From Pseudoscleropodium purum (lineage: Eukaryota; Streptophyta; Bryopsida; Hypnales; Brachytheciaceae), in NCBI GenBank assembly GCA_963969395.1, contig OZ017801.1, forward strand, positions 7,938,501 through 8,002,500: a stretch of DNA of 64,000 bases. The letters run 5' to 3'. Position 1 is the stretch's first letter, and every line of letters begins with the position of its first letter. A program made the translations under genes and the position numbers. Positions 30,137 to 43,125 of the stretch are shown one piece after another. The notes beneath the pieces are model-generated. The model did no database searches. It was not told where the DNA came from and saw only the letters and a list, made by a program, of their open reading frames with translations.

Positions 30137-33100
30137 AAAATGCTAGTTATTGTAAATTCATTTAAAAAAATAGTATTTGAAACCAAAAATATGTAATGTT
30201 CAAATAGTGATTCTAAAATGAAATTCTATAAGTTAGTATTGTTATCTATTTCTAAAAAAATACTAATAAAGAAATAAAGTAGTTTATCTTTGAGTCAAAG
30301 ATAAAATGAGACTGCAAAAAGTCTCAATACAATGAATATGGTCTTTTTGCGTCATTTTTGACCAAAATAGAACTCCATTTATTGATTCAATCGCCAACAC
30401 TAATTGATATGGAAATGCAAATGGAAAATTTCTATCTAAACAAGATTGGTGAATCTGTTGGTCTACATGAGATCCTCCAAACATGCGATGAAGTTGGTAT
30501 TACTTAGTAAGGATATTCTGCAATCTACAAACAATTCAAAAGAGGGCTAAAGTCCACTGGCAAAAGCTTGAGATTGGAATGCCTCCCCAATCCTTGCAAG
30601 GTCTCTAATCTTAGGATTGAAATGAATTTGAAGTTGACAAAGCTGATTGGAGATTTTTATACTATTGATATAAAACTTGAAGTTCAACAGAAAAACAAAG
30701 AAACAAAAAGACTACATTTGAATGAATTCAATATTTTTTTTTGTTGATGTGGAGAGTGTCCAATTGACAATGGTGAAGTTGTATAGAATTACTCCAACAA
30801 GTATGACTCCAAAATCAATTGTGCTAGATTGTGAGCCTATGAGCATGAGCCTACAAGCGGTGAGCAAGGATTATGTGAGCATTGAGATTTGAAATTTGAA
30901 AAATCTTTTTATAAAATAAAAAATATTTCTAAAAATAGATAATATTAAAAATTTTTACTAAATTTAATTATTTTTAATAAATTATAGCACCTTTTACCGT
31001 GGAAATTAGGACCATGGACCTATAACCGTACTTATATATAATTTGTGTAGAATTTTAGTTTTGCATTAGTTTCTAAAATATTGAAAGGACATATTATAAA
31101 GGTAAATAGTTGAAGCACAATAAATTCAAATTGAGATTGAAAATAGATTGCATTGAACATGTTGGCAAATACAATATTTTTTCAAATAGAAATAGATACT
31201 TTTTTAACTATATATTTAATTTTAGTCTAAAATCTTCCACTTTCAAATTCAATCGTTCAAAGAATCTAACTCTTATAGGAGTATTCAAGATTCTCAATTG
31301 AAGTCTTGATGATATCAACCCTAATGAAAAAGAACTTTATTTTATTGAAGTTGAAGCTTGAAAAATGTATAAATTTATCATCTACTAGATTCATTTTGCA
31401 AAAGTAACGATGTCCTGTTGCAAATGTATACATTATGTAAAAATATGTATATTTGTATTATTTAGATGGATTTCAATATTTATATACTATGTCGAACTAA
31501 AGGTTTTTTTTTTTAAGTCTCAAGATGAAGAATCTCAATTTGACTATGATGAAGTGATATTCTGATTGAAATTCTATTTTTTTTTACCTTTAATTAGTCA
31601 TATGTTAGTTTTTAATTATTCATTTTATATTTGAAATGTTTTTTGTAAAGTAGTACAAGGAAAATATTCAATTAGTTTACCTTCTAGTAATAATGGGATG
31701 ATTTATCTTCTCTATAGAAGTATAAAATTAGTCTTAAGGTCTATTTTGATGACCAATGGATGTTAGATAAGTTATATGGTTAAGGTGTGGGTTGAACTCT
31801 CACTTAACTTGTGTAAGTCGGGTAGAAGATAAGATAGAGGGAAAATGAGGCTTTTTTGGGTAGTCTCTCTCATTGTTGTTGATAAGGCCGAAAAGTTTGA
31901 GTGGCCATAGTATGTTGTATTTGAAGTTTTTGAAAATGTAATTTGGAGAAGTTGTATATTTTGGTGTGAAGATTTCAAATTGATGTAATTTTCTTGATTT
32001 GAAGTTGTAAATTAAAAGTTGGGTGAGTTTGAGTGGAGGGAAGTTTGTTGCTTTTAATATAAAAGAGCAGAGATTTCGACCGATCGTAAAAGACGGACAA
32101 GTTTTTTATTTACAATGAATTTTAGAGAAGGTGTAAGAAATTGTATTATCTTTCTATAAAGCTATCAATCATTGTATTTGGAGTTTTTATAAGTAAGTTG
32201 TGAGTAATGAAGTAAAGAAGGGTTTATTGCCCTTCTTTTTTTTAAGGCCAAAACTTTGAATGGCTATAGAAGTTGGACATAGTTTTAGAATGAGTTGAAA
32301 TTTGAAGGAGAAATAGAAAATTATACTAGATTTCTAAAAAAGTATCATGCATTTTATTTGAACTTTGGACCAAACGAAAACACCAATTCAAAGTTCAACA
32401 ATGAAGTAGGAATTGAAGTTATATGTTTGGAGTGGAAGTTGAAAGTTGGAACTTTGGAGTTGGAACTTTGGAGTTGGAACTTTGGAGTTAGAACTTTGGA
32501 GAAGGAGTTTGAAGAGTTGTAGAAGACTTTGAAAACAAAAAGATTGAAGATTCTTGTATTGTGGTTTGTGGCTTGTTATTCTTAGTTTGATTTGGAGGCT
32601 CGTTGTCTTTTAATTGTTATTCCTAGTTGCTTTAGGAGGCTTGTTGTTTTTTGTTTCTGCATTATAAATTCATTGCAGACTATGCAGTAATTTAAGATTA
32701 GTCCCATTTTGTATTTGTGGTGACAAAGTAGGATTGATCACCTACATGGTTAAATTTTTATATTGTTCTTAGTGATGAGGTACGATTGCTAGTTATCATG
32801 GGTATGAAGTTTAGAAGCCTATTTTTGGACGGTCAACTCATAGTTTGACTGTCTTGTTTTACCCATCCGAGGTTGTAGAATCTTATCACACATTTTAACT
32901 TTTATACCCATTTAGAGCTAGTCAATACAAAATAGATCAACGGGTACCAGTTCGATGGCGGTTTAAAAAATTCGACATTCAAGATCAAACGGTTGACACA
33001 ACTATGACTTTCAATTTTGAACCATGTTAATTTAGTGGATGAATTTGTTGTGACAAGCTCACTCATATTCATCTTTTTTTATTACTTCATTGATTGTTAG

Positions 33101-33280
33101 TAGGGTAAATCAATGAGTGATGAGTTCACTTATTTTTATCATCTTATGACTTATTTCATTCTCAAGCCATTTCTAGTTGCAGCCAAAATCTCTGTGATTT
33201 CCCCAAACCAAACGCTCTCTACACGACAATGGAATTAGTAGTAAAGATGTTTACAATTCACATATTGGTGGCGGACACCA
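30137..33280. other. no recognised gene; AT-rich
   Basis: No coding frame I can support. Contains a GAGCATGAGCCTACAAG-type stretch near 30833 that resembles stretches near 27190 and, in the opposite sense, 44000, possibly ends of one old repeat. A 14-bp tandem repeat lies at 32445-32500, followed at 32560-32655 by two similar 50-bp stretches (CTTGTTATTCTTAG..., ATTGTTATTCCTAG...). Confidence 0.45.
32445..32500. repeat. 14-bp tandem repeat, four units
   Basis: Unit GTTGGAACTTTGGA repeated four times, the last with one change (GTTAGAACTTTGGA). Confidence 0.9.
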
Positions 33281-33839
33281 ATTGTTGGAACAACCATGTC
33301 TACAAAATAAGAACAAATATACTTGGAATACGTGCCAAGTGTGATTTGATAAACCTTCTACATAAACTCTAATCCAAATTAAAGGGAGATTATGGCTCTA
33401 AGTCTAGAGAAGGAGAGCATGATTACCTCTAAAATAATTTTTTTGACATTACCAATATTTTTCCATTTATTGCAATGTTTTGTAGTAGGAGCATTTGCAA
33501 TACGTCAAATTGCCTTGCTCTTTTTAGAGTTAATGAATATGTATTCGCATGCAAAGGACTAGGTTGATTATAAAGAATTGCATTAAAATATTTGACATTG
33601 TGAACAAATGTCAAAATGACGTACGAGGTCATTCTTGGAGTTGAAAGTCAACTTCTTGTAACAATAATATTTCTTAGCGAGTCAAACTGGTGTCCCTTAG
33701 TACAGGTCAAACATGTGATACTTGAGGCCAATCAATTATCCATACATGCTTAGAGCCTTGTACACGTCGTTCAATATCATCTAGACAAAACTACAAGTCC
33801 GTTATGACCTCCTTGTTTCTACCATATTGTTTTTTGTAA

Positions 33840-34425
33840 CCCTGATACATTGGAATTGGAGTGCCTTTAGATTCCTTCACAATTTCTGCAATGCAATGGA
33901 TATTTAAGCCTCTCTATTGAGCACGACATTTGCAGTTTGTTTTGGAAGACAATCTTGCAATATGCCTTTGGGACATATGACAATCACTCTCTATTGTAGT
34001 GACGTGTGGTATATGCACAGAATTAACCAACATATTTAATTCATTAGAGAGCATAGTGGGTGTACAAGTAGATTGTTTCTATACTAGTCGCTAAAAGAAG
34101 TTGACCTTGTTTGAATGATGAGAATCACCATCCAAACTGATAGGGACATCAAGCTTGCGTTTACTACTACCAAACACTTTTTGCCTTCTAAATGTGGAAT
34201 ATGTGTTCTAACATTAGTTAGGCCAAGAAGGTCATTCAATACCTCTATAATCTTTTTTTGGGTCCTGTTGCATCTAGCACCTCTTAACTTCAACTCCTTT
34301 TTTAATGGCCCTGACTTTGATGTTGTGACGTTAAAAAAAGCTTGATAATTTGTCATCACAGATGGTAGCAAACAAATCATTATTTTGATTATTAGATTGC
34401 TACATGATGGCATGTTTGCCATCTA
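33840..34425 (-). pseudogene. decayed coding frame, unknown family
   Basis: A 112-codon minus-strand frame at 34422-34084 has good protein character (residues CNRTQKKIIEVLNDLLGL and THIPHLEGKKCLVVVNASL). Further along the same strand about 33910-33770 reads IHCIAEIVKESKGTPIPMYQ then FCLDDIERRVQG after a stop. This looks like a remnant of one larger protein, probably transposon-borne. I recognise no domain. Confidence 0.4.
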
Positions 34426-36530
34426 CATGAGATTCAAGCCCTGGAAAGAAAAAAATATATAGTTAAGCTTAAAATTCAATCATCTAAAAAAATTAAGACA
34501 CAATCTTGATGTAGGTATATCACTACAAAGTTGATCCCTCCAGTAGGATGCAAAGTTTTCCCTTGGTGCCAAAGGAAAAGTCACCCACTCCCTATAGTGA
34601 TCAAAATTCCATCTTCATTGTTGGGTCTTTATATAGGAAAAAGAAATGCAAGTACTTTTCCATGAAAGGTTTTATGAAATGCAAGTGCACATCTAGGGAA
34701 GATATCATGGAAAAAATAAGGATTGATTAAAGTACCATTTGCATGAAGTCTCTCCATTGGCAATATTGGAAGTACCAAAATGCTAGCTACAACTCCAATT
34801 TACATAGTGCCTCTTCTAAGGTTGCTCCAAATGATAGCTATCAAGAACAAATCGCCAAGTACTTGTAGAATGTGTAAGGTAAGGGTGAAAATGCCATTCC
34901 TTTCTTTGTAGCCATTAATGTATCCTAAATTTTCATTTAATCATTCCTAGACTTCCATTAAAGTGTCATTAAACGGTGTCATATGAAGGTTTAGGGGGCT
35001 AGGAAGCTTCTACTTTGGAAATTCATAAAAATTACATGCCAAGTCCAAAAGTTCATTTTTTGTTTTCTACAATTCATAAATTGTAATTGTTAATACTACA
35101 AAAATATATTTTTTTAGAGAAAAGTACCTCCAATTGTACCAAACTACTTGTTTTGACGATTAGAGGTGCTAGCATCATACCTCACCACTCATTACAATTT
35201 CTAGAGAACTTCACCGTTTTTTAAAATTTAAATAGTGTTGTCATGGCATTCACATTTTCTAGTAATTGGTGGATGCAAGTGGATTTTGAAACTATTTGGC
35301 AACCTACATTAGTTTGCCATAATGGATTATTTAACATCAAAAAGCTATCAAATATGTGAAGAAATTATTCCCAAGATTCGCAAAGATGATTTGCAAACTT
35401 AAATTCCATTACCACCCACGTTTAGTCATCCTATAACATGAAGCTTGACTTGGTCATTGTCTTGCAATTCTATTGAATACAACAGGAGTTGAATTTAGAA
35501 ATTTATGTGAAGTATTAACATTAGCATGAAGTGCACATTTGAATATGCACTTTTATTGTTACTAAAACTAAGATCCACTTCCTTTTGTGCCATTTTGCCA
35601 TATATTCTATTAGTTTCATGTATGTTGGAAAATTTATAACTAAGATTGAGTGGTTTCCAATATAATTTTAGAAAAAGAAGGAAGAGTGGTAAACTACTAT
35701 ACTCTTTGGTGAAGGAGTTGTAATAGTCTAAAAGAAGAGGTAGGATAGTTGTAGGGATTAAATCAAAGAAGATATAATAGTTGATGAAAAGAATGAAGGA
35801 AATTTCAAGAGGTATCAACTTTGGAGGTGATCTACTCAAGCTATGTATCCTAGGAGCAATACAAAATTCATGTGTAAGTAATTCAACTTGTGCTTGACCT
35901 CCAAATCCAGATTTTGTGAGATATTCTTTAGTTCCAGGTTAGACTCTTGAGCAACAATTATTAGAAAGGTGAAGTTCAAATGTCCATATATAAACCATTT
36001 AATTCCAAAGTAACTCTAATACACCTTAATCTTGATTGTTTAACACTTTGCATTTGGATGCATCTTGCAATCAAACTAAATTGCATTAAAAATAAGCAAA
36101 TGTTTAAAAACAATTTAATGACCATCTACCACCACATTTGGTTTTTTAGATTTCATTGTGAGAAATGTTCTTCACTAACTTTTCATGAGTGTGAAAGGAG
36201 AAGAGGTTGGTTTTATAGAAAAATTGATTGTCCAATATGAATTCACAAAGGCTATAGGATAATGTAAAGATAGTTCACTCATTGTCAAATGAGTGAAGAT
36301 ACATATCCCACATGGGTTGTTAACCGTACCACTACCCCACTTCTATAAAGAGCACTTTCCCAGAGCCTAGTGATCAAAGTATAGAGGAGGTGGATATTGG
36401 ATTCATTAATTGTGACAATTAGCCTCAAGAACCACCCAATTTGACTTAATTGAAGTAAATTAGGTACAATGAAATATATTGAAGTCAAATCCACTTAGGC
36501 TTCATTTAATCTCATTAAACTTGGTTTGTT
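34426..36530. other. no recognised gene; AT-rich
   Basis: Short frames at 34548-34730, 35495-35839 and 35980-36240 are without recognisable content. The stretch has the composition and scattered short frames of decayed repeats. Confidence 0.4.
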
Positions 36531-36534
36531 TTAA

Positions 36535-37175
36535 CCCCTCATCGCCCAAGCAGTGAAAAAATCGCCACAGAGAAATGTTTGCACAGCTGCAGCGGTTGCG
36601 ATGATGTGAAATCCACAGAGGTGGAAGAGTGAACTTGTCAAGCATGCCTTCCTGCTGCGTTGGACTTCAATGCGGATTGAAATTTGAATTTGTGAGGAGC
36701 TAATCTCATAAAAAATTGGTGCCAAGCGTGTTTTCGGACATGGCAGTTTGGAAAGGGCAACCAGCTGTAGCCGATAGTCAGCCGTTGGGTGCCTTCAAAG
36801 GAAATGCGATGCCCGAAGTTGAGCGTTCAAGGCAAACTACATCAGTGTACATATTGCAATGCTTGTGGACTAGCACCTCACAAATTTTCGAGCTCTCTCA
36901 CTCATGGGATTGGATGCTACATCCCCCCCAAAGTACAGCAGACCTTAGGAAATTGTCCTTGGAGCTCAGGAGATGAGCCCCTTTGACAATTATAATCTCA
37001 AGTTCGGGATGGTAGAATGGCCCTAAAATTATCAAAACTCCTTCGTAACTTGTATTCGAATGCAATTCAACGGTGAAATTACCAACAAGTCACTGCATTT
37101 GCCACAAAACATTGCAAAGTACAAAGGTTCCTTCCTGCGTCTCAGACTTGCCATCCAGGCTTGGGCGTTGAGGGG
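36535..37175. mobile_element. TTAA-flanked element, copy 5 (short, GC-richer)
   Basis: 641 bp between perfect TTAA copies (36531-36534 and 37176-37179). Inverted ends CCCCTCATCGCCCAAG and, reversed, CCCCTCAACGCCCAAG share 15 of 16 bases. The interior is richer in GC than its surroundings and differs from copies 1-4, so it may be a separate subfamily that shares the end sequence. No transposase frame. Confidence 0.8.
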
Positions 37176-37469
37176 TTAAATAAGTCCAATAATTGACACC
37201 TTGATGTACTTTGATTATAATATCGAGCGTCTTCATGGAATCAGACAAACTGATAACACATATTTGTTATATTTGTCAAAATCAAGGCCTCAGTTTTTGT
37301 TATAATACATGGGCCAAAATCTCCCCTCAACACCTAAACCAACTACTACTTGGATTTGTCTCGATAAGTAAATACAAAAAATCATACAACTCATCGTTAA
37401 TCAACTTGAACAACTTATCTATAATTGGGAAGATTCTTAAAATCACTTCTCATGCTATCAATCCAAGTT

Positions 37470-38760
37470 GAGTTCCATCAATGCCGAGGGAACAATTTTC
37501 TTGCACTAAACCAGATAAATGAAATCATAAAATGTTTGATTCACAAACCATTACAAGCAGCCTATGCAAAATTCAAAGGATATAAAGTTCCCTTTAGAAT
37601 TGAGACTTTACATTATGAGCATTTGAAATGATAAAAGAACTACAAAACATATCAAAGAACTAAATTGATTTCCCAAACACCATGATTAATTCCGAACAAT
37701 CATGATGGTCAAGTCACCAAGGTGGTGCCAACTTTTTTCCCTTGGCGCCGAGGGCTCCTAATAAAACATACATTATTGGTTAAGTAAATCCAAAACTAAG
37801 ACAAAAAATATTGATAAAGAATGGAATTGTGAAACAATAATTACAAGAAATTTAATAGGCATGTAATATTGTCAAACAAAGGTTGGGACATCAAACAAAA
37901 TTGGAATTCATCAAGGAATTCAAAAATACTTGATCAAACTATTGTGGCCTCTAAGTTGCCCTTGGCACCGAGGGTTCATAAGAATCAAGTTTCACATTCA
38001 CTTGGATTGGAATTCAAAGAGGATTTGAATTTTGGACCCCTCCCCTCCCCCCCCCCCCCTAAAAATGCATGATCAAAACTACTTTGGCATGAAGCCTACC
38101 CTTGGCGCCGAGGCTAAACTTCTCAAGTACCAATTTGGATCAAGAGTAGAAGGCCAACTGACAACCATCAACACCGAGGCTTCCATTTTAGCAGATTTTT
38201 TTGATTCCAAACACTATGAAGGCTGACAATACTTCAACTATTGTATTGCTAAACTAAAGAATCAAATTTCTCATACTATTTTTTAAGCTCAACAAATTTC
38301 AAATTGTGAGAATCTCAAACCAAAAAAATCTCAATTTTCTAATTGAGCAAACTAAAGAAGATTTGGTGCCTAAGAATCAAAGGCTAGATAACAACCATTG
38401 GCCTTGAGGGTTCATTCATGGCATTGTATTTTGAGCAATCAACTTACACATTGTGCATGACTAGAATACTAATTGGACTAACTTTGGATTAAGACTAGTG
38501 TATGTTGCCCACGACATTAATAACTTGCAATGAGATACAAAAAGTTGATTTCATGAGATATATACCTAATTATAATATGCATAAAATTATCCCAAATTTT
38601 GAGTTGAATGGTATCAAACAGACATGCCTTATAAATTTGCATTAGTGCCAAGGACAACTCAACAATTGCAATAATGTGATCACTCATTTATATTTTCAGA
38701 ATTCAAATAGATCAAGTGAGATGGCCAAATCTTAGACCTTGGTGGTGAGGGTTATCCTAC
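37470..38760. repeat. recurrent CCTTGGCGCCGAGGG motif region
   Basis: The partly self-complementary motif CCTTGGCGCCGAGGG, or close variants, recurs near 37740, 37960, 38100, 38170, 38400 and 38735, and a shorter TGCCGAGGG near 37482. Distances vary (about 75 to 330 bp). It may mark a decayed tandem repeat. A run of 13 C lies at 38047-38059. Confidence 0.5.
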
Positions 38761-40180
38761 CAAGTTTTTCCTTGGCTTCATTCCTAAATCTTATAGGAAA
38801 AAAACTATTACTTAAGTAAAATAAAGATAACTAGTAGGGTCCTTGGAGGGCTCTAGAGTAGGGCCTCATTTTTTCTCTAATGAAGAATTGACTATTTTGT
38901 AATACATGAGTAATTTTGATGACATCCACTCATTGATATAGTTTGATTATATGAGGTTTGATTTAGTCAAAACATGTCAAGGGGAGCCCTTACCGTCAAG
39001 AGGAAAATGTTGGTTTGGGCAAAAAGATCTCATCTCATTCACCTTGTTTTGTTTAAATCATTTTAGTCTATTTTCTAACTAACTTGTTTGCCTTATTATT
39101 TATAATATTTCTACTATACAATTCAAAGTTGAGATTTGAAAGGCTATCTTTGGCGTCCATGGAAGGGTGATGATTCTTTGGATTGATCTAGTCCAACAAT
39201 TTTGTTTGAACATTGAATTTCCATTAAAGGTTGTTTGCCAACTAATTCATGAAGAGGGTGCTCATAATGTCGTTGACAGTGTTCCATCCATGTAATGGCA
39301 TCCTCTATTATTACTCAATTTCTTCTAATGTCTTGTTTCTATTACAAGGGATGATTGTTGTTTCAAATCTTCTACAATCTCAAGACTTTGGGAGATGAGC
39401 ACATCAAGGGAAATGAAGACTAGAAGTGCTTTTTGGAGAGCCTAAAAAGTTTAAACTTTGTTGCCTCCATTGCCACCTTGAGATTGAAATTTCATTTGAT
39501 ATCTTGTTCAAGGATTCCCTTGTGCCATCTTTCTGCCCATGGTTTGTCTAGCACTTCAATGTAATATTACAAGACTAGAAGAAGAGTTTGTGTATAATTA
39601 GAGACATGTTTTTTTCAAGGCAATTAGATGCCCAATTTCTTCCAAAAAAATGGGCAGCTTCAAGCCTATAGAAAAAAAGGGATAAATGTATTACAAAATG
39701 CCAAATTGTAATGATGGCCTTACACATTGTTGCCACAATGTTTCCAAAACCTCATTTTATTCATTGTGAAGAGCCAACACATACAAAAATTACATACTCA
39801 AAATTGGCATCCTTCAATTCAAACCCCCAAAATGAAGGAGCCATGAACTTAAAACCTTCTTGAAAGGAAGGCCACATAAACATTTGTCTAAAAATTTAAA
39901 AAATCCTTACTTATAGAGATGGATCCTTTGTATTTTACATGTTAATCACTAATGAGCAAGGAGAGATGGAGTGAGTATTTGATGCCAAGAAAACCTCATT
40001 GGGGCCAATGTGAAATGCTGAGAATAATGTCTTCAATGCATTACTCAATGATTTTCCTATATGAATTTCATTTCGTATTGTCATTGTTTTATGATTGAGT
40101 GAATTTGTTAATCCTTAGCTATGAGACATTATTTCCTTTGGTTGACATTCTTTGTTTCTACAGGTTTTTATAATACAAGC
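38761..40180. other. no recognised gene
   Basis: AT-rich, with no coding frame longer than about 60 codons that looks protein-like. Confidence 0.4.
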
Positions 40181-40745
40181 TGCTACTAAAAGGGGCCATT
40201 ATAAAGCGTGATCTACCTCCTTTTGGGGGGACGTGGTTGGATGTCTCCTTTGAGCAATTCATATTCTCACCATTGCAATTGAGATAGTGGACCAATTTGC
40301 ACCTCAAAGCTAGTGCTTGGTATTTAGATTGCCCATTGGAGTTCACATTGGTGCCTAAGTTCAAGCTCTCTATCAATTATCATGAGGTTGTGGAAGACAT
40401 TGACAAGTTTATTGATCTTGATGAGGATGCAAAAGCAATAGTTATGAAGAAAATGAAGTTGACAAGAAGATAGCATTGCCAACATTTTTTTTGTAATTGA
40501 ATTTGTAGCATTCTTGGTATTAGGAGCCTCCATCCATACTTGTAGGATTTTGCATAGGCATATAGTTGTACTTAAAAAAGACAAAGCTATCTTTGATACA
40601 ATTTTGGCCCCAATGATTTGTAAAGTCTCAAATGTTTCAAAATCAACCGCAATAATCCTCTTGCATTCTAATGATGAGGATGCATTAGAAGTTGAAGTTC
40701 CCCACATTATGAAGAAATCTCATTTCAATAAGTCTACCCATAGTT
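40180..40745 (+). pseudogene. decayed coding frame, unknown family
   Basis: Two plus-strand stretches read as protein: about 40205-40470 (GTWLDVSFEQFIFSPLQL, then after a stop FKLSINYHEVVEDIDKFIDL) and 40514-40747 (77 codons, residues IHTCRILHRHIVVLKKDKAI and EVPHIMKKSHFNKS). They lie in different frames. Probably one transposon-borne protein broken by a shift near 40490. No family recognised. Confidence 0.35.
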
Positions 40746-41294
40746 AGGATTTTTTTGCTATTTATATGTATAATCCTAAATCTGTTGTTACATTTTGTTT
40801 ATATTTATATTGCACATTTGTTTTTCATCAATGTAATATTGAAATCATTTCTAATATTTTATTTTTTATTTGTAGCATGATTTCTAATGAAGCAACCCAT
40901 CAACCTTTTTTACTTTATATGGGGGTTTTCTAAGCTTGGAAAAGTATTACATATTGTTGTTGTATGTAGAGGCTTTAGCTTCAACATTTGCATCTTAGCA
41001 AAAATTTCCTCTATGGCTATATGGAAAAAATTTAGTACTTTAGATCCAAAAGTTTTTCAATTTGTAGATGTGACAGCTTTAGAATGAGACATAGAGACAT
41101 TTTTGATTGATAGTAGTGGTCACTCTTAGTTTATGTCTACATCTTCTATATGATTCTTTTGTTTGTTGCATTGCACTTGTTGACTTTCATTATATTGTTT
41201 ATTATATGTTGTTTCCTATACTTCAATCATCAATATTCTATGTACATCAAGTGTTATGTTCTACATTTCTTCTTATCTTAGAAATTTATGGGTT

Positions 41295-43017
41295 CACTAC
41301 AAGAAAATGTCTATTTCATGATTGCGAAATATGACTACAATGAGTCATAAAATCAAGAAATGTGACTCAAGCAAAAATCATTGTAGATGGTCGCGACATG
41401 ACTAGGTTGAGTCATTCATGAATCATTTACTTTCAGTCATATGATTGGTGAATCATATTTGTAATTATATGGATTTGGGAGTATAATGAACTATTTTTAG
41501 ACATATTTTGCCAACATGGTGTATATGTTGACTATCTTTGGAGGCTTGATTTTTTCATGAGCTGCCTGAGCAAAATGAAAAATCCTACATGGAATATGAC
41601 TCACCACAGTTATATTTTGGCTGATGTGGAATATGACTACAATGAGTTATATTTTGAGTAATATGGAATATGATTGTAGTGAGTCATATTTTGAGTCATA
41701 TTTTAAGTGATATAGATTAATGAAATATGACTACAGTGAATAATATTTTGGTTGATGTAGCATATGACATTAGTGAATCATTTTTTTGTTCAAGTTAGTA
41801 CTAAAAAATAATAAGAAATAAAAGCTAAGATATAACAAGAGGCAACAAAAACTAAAACTAAAAACCAATAAGAAGCAAGAATAAGACAAATTAAGATGCA
41901 ATAAAAGATAATAAGAGGCAAGAAATAACAAACAATAGGAAATAATGTCTAAAAGACAACAATTAAGCAAGAGTTAAGATCCAACTTGAGGCAATAATCT
42001 TGAAACAACAACCTTGAAGTAACAATTTTGAAGCAATAATTAAGAGACAACAACTAAAAAACAATAACAAACTAGCAACAACTTTGAAGCAACAACAAAC
42101 CAACATCAACTAAAATTAAAAAACTAAGAAACAACAACAAAGAAGCAACCACTAACTAACAACAACGAACTAACATCAATTAATTAGCAACAACTACAAA
42201 GCAACAACTATAAAACAATAACAAACTAACAACAACTAAGATGTAAAAAGCAACAACAAATTAGTAAAAACTAAAAAACAACAACTAGGACCTCAATAAC
42301 TAAACAACAACAACTAAAACACAACAATATAACAATTAGAACTTCAAAAATCAAAAGAAGGAAGAAAATATAAGAGTTAAAAAGCAACAACTAAACAACA
42401 ACTAAAACACAACAACACAACAATTAGAACTTCAAAAATTAAAAGAAAGAAGAAGAAATAAGAGTTAAAAAGCAACAACTAAACAACAACAAGTAAAATA
42501 CAACAATACAACAATTAGAACTTTAAAAAACAAAGGGAAGAAGAAGAAACAAGAGTTAAAAAGCAACAAAAAACTAAGAAAATGAAGCAAATGAAGTGGC
42601 AATTAGGGTTTTAAAACCCTAAAAAATGACGACTAGGATTTTACAATTTTGATCAATAATTTATTTACATTTTTTTAGGTTGCCCAAATTTTTAAGAAGT
42701 TGTCTGAAAAAGAAACTCCAAAAAAAATGTAAACTCATAAAAATGTGACTAGAATATGACTGCATGTAGTCATATATGTAAAAATATGTGTGGTGTTCCC
42801 GTAATATGTTCCCTATAGTTCCTTAAGAAATGTTTTGCCATTCCCCATACATGTGTACTATTTACCCACGAAGTACGAAGGCAAAATATGACTAGCAGTC
42901 ATATTTGCAGTCATGTTTTTTCCAAACGTTTTGGAATCCAAAAATATGACTACGAGTAGTGGCTAGTCATCCTTAGTCATATTTTTGCAGTCATAAAACA
43001 TTCAAATCCTAGTAGTG
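41295..43017. mobile_element. non-autonomous CACTA (En/Spm-type) element
   Basis: Starts CACTACAAGAAAA, a classic CACTA terminus, and ends ATCCTAGTAGTG, with a 3-bp duplication GTT on both sides (41292-41294 and 43018-43020). Near both ends the word ATATGACTAC recurs (about 41329, 41631, 41725, 42950) with matching AGTCATAT in the other sense, the expected subterminal repeats. No transposase; the interior 41800-42570 is CAACAACTAAA-rich low-complexity DNA. Total 1723 bp. Confidence 0.85.
42290..42570. repeat. roughly 90-bp tandem repeat inside the CACTA element
   Basis: Three units marked by CAATTAGAACTTCAAAAA at about 42333, 42421 and 42512 (spacing 88 and 91), each followed by a GAAGAAG/AAGAGTTAAAAAGCAACA stretch. 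Confidence 0.8.
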
Positions 43018-43125
43018 GTTATATATGATATTGTCATTATAATATTGTAGTGTTGCTAAAATATAAAATTCATTTAATATTTATTTGTGGTAGGAAGAGC
43101 TTATAACCATTGATTCAAAGGCTAG

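Noticed and set aside
41770..41970. Leucine/serine/tyrosine-rich minus-strand frame
   Set aside because: Product of the CAA-rich low-complexity interior of the CACTA element.
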